Below, piece after piece: positions 27,911 to 37,220 of a DNA stretch of 64,000 nucleotides. The stretch comes from Mobilisporobacter senegalensis. Lineage in GTDB: Bacteria; Bacillota; Clostridia; Lachnospirales; Lachnospiraceae. The notes under the pieces are model-generated. The model saw nothing but the letters and a program-made list of their open reading frames with translations, did no database searches and was not told where the DNA came from. The position numbers and the translations under genes were made by a program. The first letter of the stretch is position 1, and every line of letters begins with the position of its first letter. The stretch spans positions 1-64,000 of the forward strand of contig NZ_RJVG01000009.1 of assembly GCF_003752155.1 (NCBI RefSeq). Direction: 5' to 3'.

Positions 27911-27974
27911 CTTTGATTAAATTAAGATCCCCCTTGAACCCAACGAAATCTTATTTGATATCTCTTATATGGAT

Positions 27975-28511
27975 TTAGAAGTCAAACACTTTATTAAAAA
28001 TTTCTGCAAAAACAATAAGCATGAAAGAAAAAATCAAAATTAAAACTATAGTACTCATTATTTTCTTTAATCTTGATTTAGATTTATTGCCTATTTTGTA
28101 TGCGAAATAGCCTATTGTAGCTCCCAGCGAGTTTACAATTATATCTTCTATATCAAAGCTTCCAAGATATGTTACCATTTGCAAAATTTCTAATGATAAG
28201 ATAGAAATCAAAAAAATAAATATAAATTTATAATATTTAGTACTCAATACCATGGGTATTAATATACCAAAAGGTACAAACGCCAGTAGATTTCCTAAAC
28301 TAAAAATCCACAATTTTGAAAAAACAAGTGATAAACTTTTGGGAAACCATAAAGGTATTCCAGTAAAAAGTATTGAAAAACGATATTCTGTAAGGGTATC
28401 ATTTATTTGCGGCCTGCCAAATCCAAAGAACATAAAATAAATTATAGCAATTGTATAAACTATTAATAATATTACTCTGCCTGATGATAAATTTTGTCTC
28501 TTTATACCCAT
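27975..28511 (-). CDS. VanZ-family membrane protein
   Basis: I start at MGIKRQNLSSG (28511), 8 nt after AAGGAG. The 178-residue protein has four to five membrane helices with the VanZ pattern: GNLLAFVPFGILIP, LEILQMVTYLGSFDIEDII and NSLGATIGYFAYK. VanZ proteins lower susceptibility to some lipoglycopeptides; the normal role is unknown. Confidence 0.85.
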   Translation of the reverse strand: MGIKRQNLSSGRVILLIVYTIAIIYFMFFGFGRPQINDTLTEYRFSILFTGIPLWFPKSLSLVFSKLWIFSLGNLLAFVPFGILIPMVLSTKYYKFIFIFLISILSLEILQMVTYLGSFDIEDIIVNSLGATIGYFAYKIGNKSKSRLKKIMSTIVLILIFSFMLIVFAEIFNKVFDF

Positions 28512-28685
28512 GTTCTTCGCTCCTTGCATTCCATTAAAATGATTTGTCATCTTTTTTAACCTTTTATACCGACATTCAACATGTACTTCAGTAGAACAAT
28601 CGACTTATAGTATATCATAACATAATGATCTATGCTATAATCAGCCTGTCACTATTCAGAAAAAACGATTACTTTAGTAAGGAAT

Positions 28686-29638
28686 ATGGGAAATATGAAA
28701 CGGATAAGAGTCTGCGAAAACTATAATCATACAATTTATGCTTCTTATATAGGGTATATTGCACAAGCAATCATCAACAATTTTGTACCTTTATTATTTT
28801 TAACATTTCAAAATATATATGAAATTTCATTGGACAAAATCGGAATTTTGATAACGATAAATTTTGGGGTTCAACTTTTTACCGATATTTTAGCAGCAAA
28901 ATTTGTAGATAAAATTGGATACCGAATATCTGTAGTGGCTGCACATATTTTTTGTGTTATCGGTCTTATAGGGTTTGTAATTTTTCCAAGCCTATTCTCA
29001 AATGGTTATATTGGAATTATTCTGGGGGTTATTTGCTATGCCATAGGCGATGGTATGATCGAAGTATTAATAAGCCCTATTGTTGAAGCATGTCCAACAA
29101 ATGGGCTTCGGCTTTCGCTGAATCAGGGCTCGGAGCCTCCAAAACGATGGGAGATTTGGCTGGACCATGCTTATTTGCAATTTTCATGGGATGTGCCAGA
29201 GTATTCTATGCAAAATTTAGCGAAAAAATAAGCTTGGAAAAGTTTATGTTTATAAGTGGTATTTTATGTATAACATGCTATTTACTTGCATCCTTATCTC
29301 CAAATAGTGTGATTGGATTTATAGGGGTGGCTGTTACCGGATTATCCGTTGGAATATTATGGCCGGGAACCTTCAGCCTGGCTTCAAAAGGGATACCTGA
29401 AGGTGGAACTGCTATGTTTGCATTATTGGCATTAGCAGGAGACCTTGGATGCTCTGCCGGACCAACTGTTGTTGGGGTAGTTTCTGAAGCCTTTTATAAA
29501 GATCTGAAAAAGGGAATTCTTTTTGCTATAATATTTCCAGTTAGTTTATTATTGAGATTAGGTTTGTATAGGAGTATTGTTCTGGACATAAAGTTATTAC
29601 GAACGAAAGGTAAACGAACGAAAAATGAACACATCTAA
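28686..29638 (+). pseudogene. MFS transporter with large internal deletion and frameshift
   Basis: The first frame (28686-29100) encodes helices 1 to about 5 of an MFS permease, ending in GMIEVLISPIVEACPT. The second frame (from about 29090) resumes with NKWASAFAESGLGASKTMGD and the last helices to 29638. In full-length relatives about 110 residues lie between these motifs (the middle loop and several helices). The sequence at the joint, GCATGTCCAACAA, reads as EACPT in the first frame and as MSNK in the second, so both sides share it. That is the expected scar of a deletion between short direct repeats. The gene cannot make a full transporter. Confidence 0.85.
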
Positions 29639-29672
29639 TTTTTCAGCCCCATATTATTCTGGTATATAAATA

Positions 29673-31025
29673 CTATGACGACCTGTACGATCTGTTTTTA
29701 AGTAAAATTATGTACCATGCCATTAATACAATCCCTTTAAAAACACTGGAAATACTAATAGCCCACCAGATTCCATTAAGTCCAAGACTTGTAGATGCCA
29801 GAAGAAGAGCACTTGGTATACGAAGAACATTAAACAAGATTCCTATAATAGATGGAGGAATTGTTTTACCCAGCCCATTAAAGGCACCTGCTGTTGTTAT
29901 TTCAATACACATAAATAACTGTGAAATCCCTAATATCTTAAGATACTGAATTCCGAAGTATATGGCTTCTTCCTCTTGAATAAATATAGAAAACAAAGGT
30001 CTTGCACCAAAGAATAATAAAGCACTTGCAAATATTCCAATGAAGGATACAATTATCATTCCTGTATAATATCCTTTATTGACCCTATCCCATTTTCGCG
30101 CTCCATAATTCTGTCCAACAAAGGCGCTCATTGCACTCTGAAATCCTCCTGCAGTCATCCATGATATTGCTTCAATCTGTGAACCTACTTTTTGCACTGC
30201 TATAGGTGTAGGTCCCCACTGTGAAATAATTCTTGCCAGTACCATTCCGATGATTGAAAAAAGCCCACTCTGAAGTGCTGTTGGTAAACCCAGCTTAGTA
30301 ATCTTCTGAATATGGAATAGATCTGGTTTTTGAAATAGATGAATATCTCCAAAAATCACTTTTGTCTTTCTTGCTTTTATGATAAAAATGAATGTAACTA
30401 TCCCTTGAGAAATTACAGTAGCTATCGCTGCACCAGCCACTTCTAATCTTGGAAAAGGCCCAATTCCCATAATCAGCAAAGGATCCAGTATTAAATTTGT
30501 AATAAGCCCAATTGAATTGATAATGAAAGGAGTTTTGCTGTCACCGTAACCATTAAATATAGCAGTAAATACTGGATTAATGAAATAAAATACAAATCCG
30601 CAGGAAACAATAACCAAATATTGAATTGCAGCCCGAACAATCTCCTCTTCCCCAAGATTAAAAAATTCAATAATACCATTTCGAAAAACAATTAAAATGA
30701 ATCCAAATATAAATGCAAGACATATAACCATCTGAATGCTATGTTTTACATACTTTTTTACTTCCTTCATGTCATTTTGACCTGTAGATTGAGCTACACC
30801 TACTTCTGCCCCTATCTTTGGTATCAATATAAATGCATTGGCAAGCCATGTTAAAAATCCAGCAGTTCCAACTGCTGCCACGGCTCCAGTCCCTATTTTA
30901 CCAACCCAAATCATATCAATTAAGTTATAAGCCATTTGTACAAAACTGGTCCCCATAATTGGAAGAGCCAGTTTAAATAATGTTTTTACTATACTTCCCT
31001 CTGTTAAAGTAGTTGTATTCTCCAT
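29673..31025 (-). CDS. MATE-family multidrug efflux transporter
   Basis: This 450-residue protein has twelve predicted helices and the MATE duplicated architecture: LALPIMGTSFVQMAYNLIDM with IWVGKIGTGAVAAVG, a mid-repeat LGLPTALQSGLFSIIGMVLA, and GGFQSAMSAFVGQNYGARKW. GGAGACAAGGGCAT precedes the start. It is a cation-coupled drug or metabolite exporter. Confidence 0.92.
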   Translation of the reverse strand: MENTTTLTEGSIVKTLFKLALPIMGTSFVQMAYNLIDMIWVGKIGTGAVAAVGTAGFLTWLANAFILIPKIGAEVGVAQSTGQNDMKEVKKYVKHSIQMVICLAFIFGFILIVFRNGIIEFFNLGEEEIVRAAIQYLVIVSCGFVFYFINPVFTAIFNGYGDSKTPFIINSIGLITNLILDPLLIMGIGPFPRLEVAGAAIATVISQGIVTFIFIIKARKTKVIFGDIHLFQKPDLFHIQKITKLGLPTALQSGLFSIIGMVLARIISQWGPTPIAVQKVGSQIEAISWMTAGGFQSAMSAFVGQNYGARKWDRVNKGYYTGMIIVSFIGIFASALLFFGARPLFSIFIQEEEAIYFGIQYLKILGISQLFMCIEITTAGAFNGLGKTIPPSIIGILFNVLRIPSALLLASTSLGLNGIWWAISISSVFKGIVLMAWYIILLKNRSYRSS

Positions 31026-31088
31026 ATGCCCTTGTCTCCTGTTTCTTATATAATGCTAAATATATTCTTTTTCTCAGATGAGTTGATT

Positions 31089-31703
31089 TTATGTTGTTAA
31101 CCGAAAAAGAAGTTCATATCCCACAACACCAAAAGCTGTAAATACACAGAAGGATATTAGTGGTTTTCTTTTATAAAAGTCATTCTTGTATATAATAAAA
31201 TATAGGGCAAGTCCTATAAAAATTCTTCCAATAATGGCAGGTATCATATGCATATAACCAGACAAATGAATTATTTCAGATAAGCCTTCTGCAAGAAAGA
31301 CAGCTGGTAGCAGGCTTGCGCCCCAATAATAGTGCCCACACTTTTGTCTATGAAAATAAGCTCCTAAACCAAAAATAATACCTCCAATTACAGCGCAGAT
31401 AAGCCAGAGATAAAAGTAGTATCCTCCAAAGACGAAAGTATGCTTATTCACTATAGATTCTATCCAATAATAGGAAATAACGCAAACAAGCAATGTTTCC
31501 GTGCAGAGTAAAACTGCCGTAAGCTTTTTTTGTCCAGAAAAAGCCATGAAGAATGCTGGTATTAACCAAATAGCACCTGAGTTTGCTAATGAATTTAGTG
31601 AACCGGGAAGATATTTCTGTCCCATCACCGTTAATATACCTATTAACAGTCCAAGTAAAAAGGAATATATTACTTTGAAAGTATTTTTTCTATTTAAATT
31701 CAT
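31089..31703 (-). CDS. Integral membrane protein of DUF6518 type
   Basis: This protein of about 204 residues has six predicted helices. It includes GILTVMGQKYLPGSLNSLAN and SGAIWLIPAFFMAF, which fit the DUF6518 family. The start is uncertain: GGAG is followed by ATG at 2 nt (31712) and by MNLNRKN at 11 nt (31703). The frame is open much farther upstream without a ribosome site. Function unknown. Confidence 0.65.
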   Translation of the reverse strand: MNLNRKNTFKVIYSFLLGLLIGILTVMGQKYLPGSLNSLANSGAIWLIPAFFMAFSGQKKLTAVLLCTETLLVCVISYYWIESIVNKHTFVFGGYYFYLWLICAVIGGIIFGLGAYFHRQKCGHYYWGASLLPAVFLAEGLSEIIHLSGYMHMIPAIIGRIFIGLALYFIIYKNDFYKRKPLISFCVFTAFGVVGYELLFRLTT

Positions 31704-31975
31704 GGGTATCATCACTCCAAATAAATTTCTGCTCATTTTCTTGTGCCTTGCATCATAAAGCATATCACAATGATTAATATATATCAATTATCTTGAAGCA
31801 GCAAGTTCTGTCATTATGGCTGTTTCAAACTTGATAAATAGTAAACTTATGGTTGACTTCTAATAGCTTGTTAGATATAGTTATATAAAAATTTGATGTG
31901 TTTGTAAAAGAGTAAGGAGCAACTTATTTGGATGAGAATTATACAATAAGTTATTTTTAGGAGGAATAGATAGAT

Positions 31976-32467
31976 ATGAATATTGAAATAAGAGCCTACG
32001 ATAAAAATGATATTACAGAAGCAATTGCTATCTGGAATGAGGTTGTTCAAGATGGTGTTTCCTTTCCACAAACGGATTTATTGACAGAAAGCAGTGGAGA
32101 CGAATTCTTTTTACAACAATCCTTTACTGGTATCGCCTATGATACAGACAGCAAAGAAATTGTTGGCCTGTATATACTCCATCCTAATAACATTGGCCGA
32201 TGTGGACATATATGTAACGCAAGTTATGCGGTAAAAAAAGGTATGCGTGGTCAGCATATTGGTGAAAAACTTGTTACTCATTGTATGAATAAAGCCAAAG
32301 AATCTGGTTTTAAGATTTTGCAATTTAATGCGGTAGTTAAATCAAATGTTCAAGCGCTTAACCTGTATGAAAGGCTTGGATTTGTTAAACTTGGCATTAT
32401 TCCTTACGGCTTTTTGATGAAAGATGGCTCATATGAAGATATTATTCCTCATTACCGGGCATTATAG
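31976..32467 (+). CDS. GNAT N-acetyltransferase
   Basis: This 163-residue protein opens with IEIRAYDKNDITEAIAIWNE and has the acetyl-CoA site VKKGMRGQHIGEKLVTHCM, followed by LQFNAVVKSNVQALNLYERL and GF. AGGAGG lies upstream. Acceptor unknown. Confidence 0.9.
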   Translation: MNIEIRAYDKNDITEAIAIWNEVVQDGVSFPQTDLLTESSGDEFFLQQSFTGIAYDTDSKEIVGLYILHPNNIGRCGHICNASYAVKKGMRGQHIGEKLVTHCMNKAKESGFKILQFNAVVKSNVQALNLYERLGFVKLGIIPYGFLMKDGSYEDIIPHYRAL

Positions 32468-32587
32468 TTTCCAAATTCCTTATATTATATACAGTTGGTG
32501 AACTGACAAAGAAATAGTGCTAAAAAAGTTTATTGTTGAGCCCTGTTTTTGCATAAGCATAGAATCGCGGCAACTCATTAATCAAAA

Positions 32588-33541
32588 TCAATTGTAAACC
32601 ATCAGAAAAGTTATATTGATAATAAGAAATGAACCCTCTACATTCGCTTCAATTTCGCCATTCATTTTAGCAACCAGATTTTTTACAATTGATAAACCCA
32701 GACCTGTAGTTTTCTTCGTTCTGGATTGATCCCCGGTATAAAAACGCTTGAATAGCTTCTCCGTCTCTGCTCTATCTATGCCGGGTGCATAATTCTTAAA
32801 ACTAATACTGACCTGGTTTCCTTCTTCTTTTACAGAAATAGATATACTTCCTGTCCCATGATTTAAATAATTCTTTATTAGATTCTGGAAAATTCTTTTT
32901 AAAGCATCTTTGTCTACATGGATATAAATTGGTTTTGCAGGTATATGGATATTTGGCTCTTCTCCTTTTGACAGGAAATCATAATATGCCCTCTTATTAT
33001 ATTGTAATACTCCCCTTTCTTTTCCGGGGTTACATTCTCCGACTCCAGCATTCCCCATCCCCATAAGGGCATTTCAAACCGTGAAGATCCCAGCGCTGAT
33101 GCAGCCAATATCTCCCAAGGCCTTGTAATGAGAATTATTACAAAAAACTTCCCTAAACTTATCTTACTAATTCCTGCTGCAAAGCCAATAGCATCGTCTG
33201 GGAAAAAGGGAAGAAATTTCCCCAAGATTCAGTCCTTTAAGGCTTTCTATTGCTTTGATTTGTGAATCTTCCAAATCGAAAAAAACTATAATATCGCCGT
33301 TTGTAACCAGAAGATTGTATCCGTACAGATTTAGGTCGGCATTTAATACGCTCCATTCAGTATCGCCGGTATCGAAGCCCCTTAATATTTCCTCAGCCTT
33401 GAAAACGTCTTGGTCTAACATCTCTTTGCCATATTCCGGGACGAGGCTAAAAAAGAAGATGCTCATTATACCCAGAATAGATACAATCGAAATCAGCGCG
33501 AAAAAGACACTTGATATAAGGATTCGGTTTATTGTTTTCAT
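32588..33541 (-). pseudogene. Sensor histidine kinase, broken by deletions and frameshifts
   Basis: Three minus-strand frames cover one former kinase. The first (33541 to about 33180) has an N-terminal helix, an extracytoplasmic sensor and a start of the second helix. A second frame (about 33225-33060) continues with a membrane segment and ITRPWEILAASALG, a HAMP-like start. The third (32588-33064) is an HATPase domain with DALKRIFQNLIKN and KTTGLGLSIVKNL. The HisKA box with its phosphorylated His was not found in any frame, so it was lost by deletion. No partner response regulator is adjacent. Confidence 0.85.
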
Positions 33542-33772
33542 AATATTATCCTCTCAGTTTAATAAGCCTATATAGTAAATAATTATATAAAGCTCACATA
33601 AACACTTACTATAAAAAATCTAAACATTTTATAAATAAATCCCATTATGGTTCTTCCATCCTTTTCTTTATCCTGTTTCCTGGCTTTTCTACCCTTTGGT
33701 ATCCTCCCCAAAACTGTCATTATCCTCATCAAATATAGTATCATTATTCCTCGGAAAACAAGGTACAATTCG

Positions 33773-33952
33773 TTATAATACAAACTTCATTAATATAGCT
33801 GCTATAGTCAGGACAGCGCCTATAATTGAAAACACTCTGTAAATCTTTACAGATTCGGGATCATCTTTTTCCTTATGCATATAATAAAAACCTACACCCA
33901 ACATTCCTAATCCAACAATAATAAAAAGTATGAAAAACATCCAATCTTTCAT
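33773..33952 (-). CDS. Small two-helix membrane protein coupled to the P-type ATPase
   Basis: I start at MKDWMFFILF (33952), whose ATG overlaps the ATPase stop as ATGA and follows GGAGGAAATTAAA. The 59-residue product has two hydrophobic helices (FFILFIIVGLGMLGVGFYYM and IGAVLTIAAILMKFVL) with a charged loop HKEKDDPESVKIYR. No known family was recognised. Translational coupling suggests a helper or regulatory peptide of the metal pump (inference). Confidence 0.7.
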   Translation of the reverse strand: MKDWMFFILFIIVGLGMLGVGFYYMHKEKDDPESVKIYRVFSIIGAVLTIAAILMKFVL

Positions 33953-35817
33953 TTTAATTTCCTCCAATTTAATAATAGTGAAGAATTGATAATAACCGCC
34001 ACAGAACCCACATTATGTACCAATGCGCCGACAACGGGATTCAGGATGCCGGTAACCGCAAGTCCAATTGCGATAAAATTAAGCGCCATAGAAGCCGCAA
34101 GATTCACCCGGATCGTTCCCATCGTCTTTTTTGATAGCTGCAAAAGGTGTGGGATTTCCTTAATGTCATCTCCTACAAGAACAATATCTGCGGCATCAAT
34201 TGCTATATCGCTTCCTATCCCTCCCATGGCAATACTAACGTGTGCCGCTTTTAGGGCAGGCGCATCATTAATACCGTCACCAACCATACAAACTTGTTGG
34301 CTCTGTTTTTGATAAGTACGAATGGCTTGCAGCTTGGTTTCAGGAAGGCAGTTAGACTGTGTCTCCTTGATTCCTGCCATATGGGCAATATGGGTAGCAG
34401 CCTGGGGAGCATCCCCAGTTAAAAGAATGGTCTGTATTCCTGTCTGATGGATTTCTTCTACCGTCTGCTGAACATCAGGCCGCAGAGTATCTGACAGGTT
34501 AATCATTCCCACTGTATTTTTGTTTTGCGCAAGATAAATAGTGGTACAGCCATCTACCTTGGCTTTTTCTGCCGATTGTATTAACTCATCGGGGAGGGGA
34601 ATGTTCTGCTCTGCAAACAGGGATTCGTTTCCTGCATAAACTGTCTTTCCCTTATATAAGGCATACACGCCCCGTCCGGCCAGCAGTTTGAAATCCTCCG
34701 GCTGCTCCAGCCGTTTTCCATACCGTTGCTTATACTCTGTCACAATCGCTTTCCCAAGAGGATGCTCAGAACGAAGTTCCACTGTCCCAGCCAGTTTCAG
34801 TAACGCCTCACCATCCAATTCAGGGGATATACTATATACCTGTACCACAGCAGGTTTTCCATAGGTAAGGGTTCCTGTTTTGTCAAAGGCAATACGTTTT
34901 ACCTCTCCTAATCTTTCCAGTGCATCCCCTTCCCTGATCAAGATACCGTACTTCGATGCATTTCCAATACCGGCCATGATGGCAGTAGGGGTAGCAAGCA
35001 CTAAAGCACAGGGGCAGAACACAACCAGTATGGTAACAGAACGAATGATCTCGCCCGTAGCAAACCATGTAATAACGGCTGCAAGCAGCGCAATGACCAC
35101 AATCCAGGTAGCCCACCTATCGGCTATACCAACGATTTTCGCTTTCCCGGCATCAGCAGACTCCACCAGCCGTATCATTCTCTGTAAGGAACTATCCTCT
35201 CCAACCTTTTGTGCCAGCATATCAAAGGTACCGAATTGATTGACGGTACCGCTGAATACTTCGTCGCCCTCCCCTTTATCCACTGGAAGGGATTCTCCCG
35301 TCATGACGGATTGATTAATGGAAGTTTGGCCTTTAAGAATGGTACCATCCACTGCAATGGTTTCTCCTGCAAACACACGCAGAATATCTCCCTGTTTTAT
35401 TTGTTCTGCCGGAATAATCAGCTCTTCATTGCCTCGTACCACTCTTGAGGTAGTGGGGGTCAAATGAACCAGCTTTTCAATTCCTGCACGGGCCTTTGCT
35501 ACAGTGCGTTCTTCCAGATAGGCACCAAGTGCCATAATGAAAGCTACTTCACCGGCAGCAAAAATTTCTCCAATAAAAATGGAAGCAATCAGTGCCATGG
35601 AAACAAGAACATCCGCTTTAATATCGAATTCTGTTACTAACCCGGCAATGGCACCTTTTATAATTGGAATACCACAGAGAAGAATGGCAATCCATGCAGG
35701 ATCAACAGGAAATGATCCAATATTAAAAAAGCTAATGATGAGGGAAGGTATAGATATCCCGAAAAAAAGAAGAGTTCTCTTTTCCTCATCTTTAAGAAAT
35801 TTAAGCAAACAATACAC
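33949..35817 (-). CDS. P1B-type heavy-metal-transporting ATPase
   Basis: This 622-residue pump has the full P-type set: TGES (173-176), CPC in the transport helix (268-270), phosphorylation motif DKTGTLT (312-318), the HP dipeptide in LRSEHPLGKA, and GDGINDAPAL. No N-terminal heavy-metal-binding (HMA) domain or Cys pair is present. CPC pumps carry Cu, Ag, Zn, Cd, Pb or related ions, and the lack of HMA leaves the ion open. A CsoR-type repressor is encoded upstream, and two matching operators lie between the genes. Confidence 0.9.
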   Translation of the reverse strand: MYCLLKFLKDEEKRTLLFFGISIPSLIISFFNIGSFPVDPAWIAILLCGIPIIKGAIAGLVTEFDIKADVLVSMALIASIFIGEIFAAGEVAFIMALGAYLEERTVAKARAGIEKLVHLTPTTSRVVRGNEELIIPAEQIKQGDILRVFAGETIAVDGTILKGQTSINQSVMTGESLPVDKGEGDEVFSGTVNQFGTFDMLAQKVGEDSSLQRMIRLVESADAGKAKIVGIADRWATWIVVIALLAAVITWFATGEIIRSVTILVVFCPCALVLATPTAIMAGIGNASKYGILIREGDALERLGEVKRIAFDKTGTLTYGKPAVVQVYSISPELDGEALLKLAGTVELRSEHPLGKAIVTEYKQRYGKRLEQPEDFKLLAGRGVYALYKGKTVYAGNESLFAEQNIPLPDELIQSAEKAKVDGCTTIYLAQNKNTVGMINLSDTLRPDVQQTVEEIHQTGIQTILLTGDAPQAATHIAHMAGIKETQSNCLPETKLQAIRTYQKQSQQVCMVGDGINDAPALKAAHVSIAMGGIGSDIAIDAADIVLVGDDIKEIPHLLQLSKKTMGTIRVNLAASMALNFIAIGLAVTGILNPVVGALVHNVGSVAVIINSSLLLNWRKLK

Positions 35818-35825
35818 TCCTTTCT

Positions 35826-35841
35826 ATACCCATGGGGGTAT
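35826..35841. promoter_or_regulatory. CsoR-type operator 1 (ATPase-proximal)
   Basis: ATACCCATGGGGGTAT is a near-perfect dyad with the A/T-flanked C-run/G-run layout of CsoR/RcnR-family operators. It is located 9 nt before the ATPase ATG, so bound repressor could block the start region. Confidence 0.7.
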
Positions 35842-35850
35842 GCGTATATT

Positions 35851-35866
35851 ATACCCGTAGGGGTAT
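35851..35866. promoter_or_regulatory. CsoR-type operator 2 (tandem)
   Basis: ATACCCGTAGGGGTAT is the same dyad 25 nt (centre to centre) from operator 1. The pair suggests two repressor tetramers on one promoter of the ATPase gene. Confidence 0.7.
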
Positions 35867-35881
35867 CGTAAGTCAATAAAA

Positions 35882-35912
35882 AAACAGCTACTTTTTTAGA
35901 AGTAACTGCTTT
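35882..35912 (-). terminator. Intrinsic terminator of the csoR-like gene
   Basis: CAG-CTACTT and AAGTAACTG form a stem, followed on the minus strand by TTTTTTTATTG. It lies just past the repressor stop and separates it from the ATPase promoter. Confidence 0.6.
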
Positions 35913-35926
35913 TAATTCGGATTTCA

Positions 35927-36202
35927 TTAACTCATTCTTGAAAAATGCTCTACTGCTTTCGCAAAATCAGCAATTGTTTTATCGGCATTGCCGTGTTCAA
36001 TCCCTTCTCGTACACAGTGATTCAAATGGCCTTCCAAAACCATCTGTCCAACTTTGTGCAAGGCACTTTTTGCTGCATTAATTTGGATTAATACATCCTC
36101 ACATGGAACATCCTCCTCCACCATTTTATCAATGGCCTTGATTTGTCCCATAATCTTATTTAACCGTCTGTGCAGATTATCACAATCCATACATTGTCGC
36201 AT
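35927..36202 (-). CDS. csoR: CsoR/RcnR-family metal-sensing repressor
   Basis: This 91-residue all-helical repressor starts at MRQCMDCDNL. Metal ligands by spacing are Cys34, His59 and Cys63 (PCEDV ... GHLNHC), which matches the Cys-His-Cys triad of CsoR rather than the His-rich set of RcnR. That points to Cu(I) or a similar soft ion, but family triads also occur in sulfur sensors. A matching operator lies just upstream, and two more lie before the ATPase gene, so it likely represses both. Confidence 0.85.
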   Translation of the reverse strand: MRQCMDCDNLHRRLNKIMGQIKAIDKMVEEDVPCEDVLIQINAAKSALHKVGQMVLEGHLNHCVREGIEHGNADKTIADFAKAVEHFSRMS

Positions 36203-36217
36203 GACAACACCTCCTTT

Positions 36218-36233
36218 ATACCCATGGGGGTAT
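36218..36233. promoter_or_regulatory. CsoR-type operator 3 (autoregulatory)
   Basis: ATACCCATGGGGGTAT, identical to operator 1, lies 16 nt before the repressor ATG and overlaps the region of its ribosome site and promoter. Confidence 0.7.
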
Positions 36234-36358
36234 AAAATACTATATCATTATTTTAGCATATAGTCAACAATCCTCTCATCAGTTAAATACAGTAACATAT
36301 CCTTCCATATACGTTGAAATTATAATTTTCTCCTGCTCAAGATAAGTATCGGCTTTTA

Positions 36359-36991
36359 TTAAAAGTTGATGATTCCCATATGTTCAAATAATATCTTTAT
36401 CCCCATTAAAACCAATATAATGCCGCCCACAAGCTCGGCTTTCGATTTAAATTTTGCACCGAATATATTGCCAATTTTTACACCCAGCATGGATAAAGCC
36501 AGCGTGATAATCCCAATAGATAAAACTGCCGGAACAATACTAACTTGAAGAAAAGCAAATGATACACCTACCGCCAGTGCATCTATACTTGTAGCAAGGG
36601 CAAGAGGCAGCATTTCCGCAAGTTTTAAGGAAGCTTCCTTAGTATTGGGACGCTCTCCCCCTGGACATTCTCTGTCCGTGCATGTTTTGGCGGGACATTC
36701 CCTGTCTGCACATCCTTCTTTTTTAAAACTTCCCACAAGCATTTTACCTCCTATAAAGCAGAGTAGGACGAATGCGATCCAGTGATCAAAATCGATTATT
36801 TTATCGGCAAACTGTGTGGCAAGCATATACCCCATAAGCGGCATAATTGCTTGAAAAAGGCCAAAATACATGCCGACAATCAATGATTTTTTAATCGTTG
36901 CTTTACGCATGGTCAGCCCTGAACAGACGGCTACCGCAAAAGCATCCATAGAAAGTCCAATAGCAATAATAAATAGTTCCAGTAAATTCAT
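36359..36991 (-). CDS. mntP: MntP-like manganese efflux pump with Cys-rich loop
   Basis: I start at MNLLELFIIAIG (36991), with AAAGGAG upstream. The 210-residue protein has six helices with the MntP duplicated motif SMDAFAVAVCSGL and TSIDALAVGVSF, the two Asp-containing helices of the family. The middle cytoplasmic loop has an insertion with two CxDRECP units (GCADRECPAKTCTDRECPGG). This is not usual in MntP and could bind metal. A Mn2+ riboswitch precedes it. Confidence 0.88.
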   Translation of the reverse strand: MNLLELFIIAIGLSMDAFAVAVCSGLTMRKATIKKSLIVGMYFGLFQAIMPLMGYMLATQFADKIIDFDHWIAFVLLCFIGGKMLVGSFKKEGCADRECPAKTCTDRECPGGERPNTKEASLKLAEMLPLALATSIDALAVGVSFAFLQVSIVPAVLSIGIITLALSMLGVKIGNIFGAKFKSKAELVGGIILVLMGIKILFEHMGIINF

Positions 36992-37014
36992 AATATATTC
37001 TCCTTTAAAAGTAT

Positions 37015-37200
37015 GATTTGCACATGAAAAAACCCAAGTGTAACTCATACGAGCATATACCTGGGTTTTTATAATAATAAAGACCATGTATAGCCATAAA
37101 AGTTATACATGAGTCTCGTTTTTTAAGACAAGCCAGATCGTTTTCGATCAGTATGTTGACTTGCCACGCACATTTACGTTAACTACTCCCTCACGGGTAT
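37015..37200 (-). ncRNA. yybP-ykoY (Mn2+) riboswitch
   Basis: The minus strand upstream of mntP has GGGAGTAG, then GCAAGTCAACATACTGA, a hairpin GATCGAAAACGATC, and ACGAGACTCATGTATA. These agree with the conserved GGGGAGUAG...GUCAACA...GCUC layout of the yybP-ykoY class. A terminator hairpin (37028-37070) follows before the gene. Mn2+ binding would prevent termination and allow MntP synthesis. The assignment rests on motif recognition and the family of the downstream gene. Confidence 0.75.
37028..37070 (-). terminator. Expression-platform terminator of the Mn riboswitch
   Basis: AAAACCCAGGTATATGCTCG pairs imperfectly with ATGAGTTACACTTGGGTTTT and is followed by TTTTTTC-like sequence on the minus strand. 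It lies between the aptamer and mntP. Confidence 0.7.
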
Positions 37201-37220
37201 TTTCAATTGGTAATAGAATA

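Noticed and set aside
33583-33783. 66-codon minus ORF behind the small membrane protein
   Set aside because: Mixed composition without a recognisable domain; a GAGGA site exists before an internal ATG but no other support.
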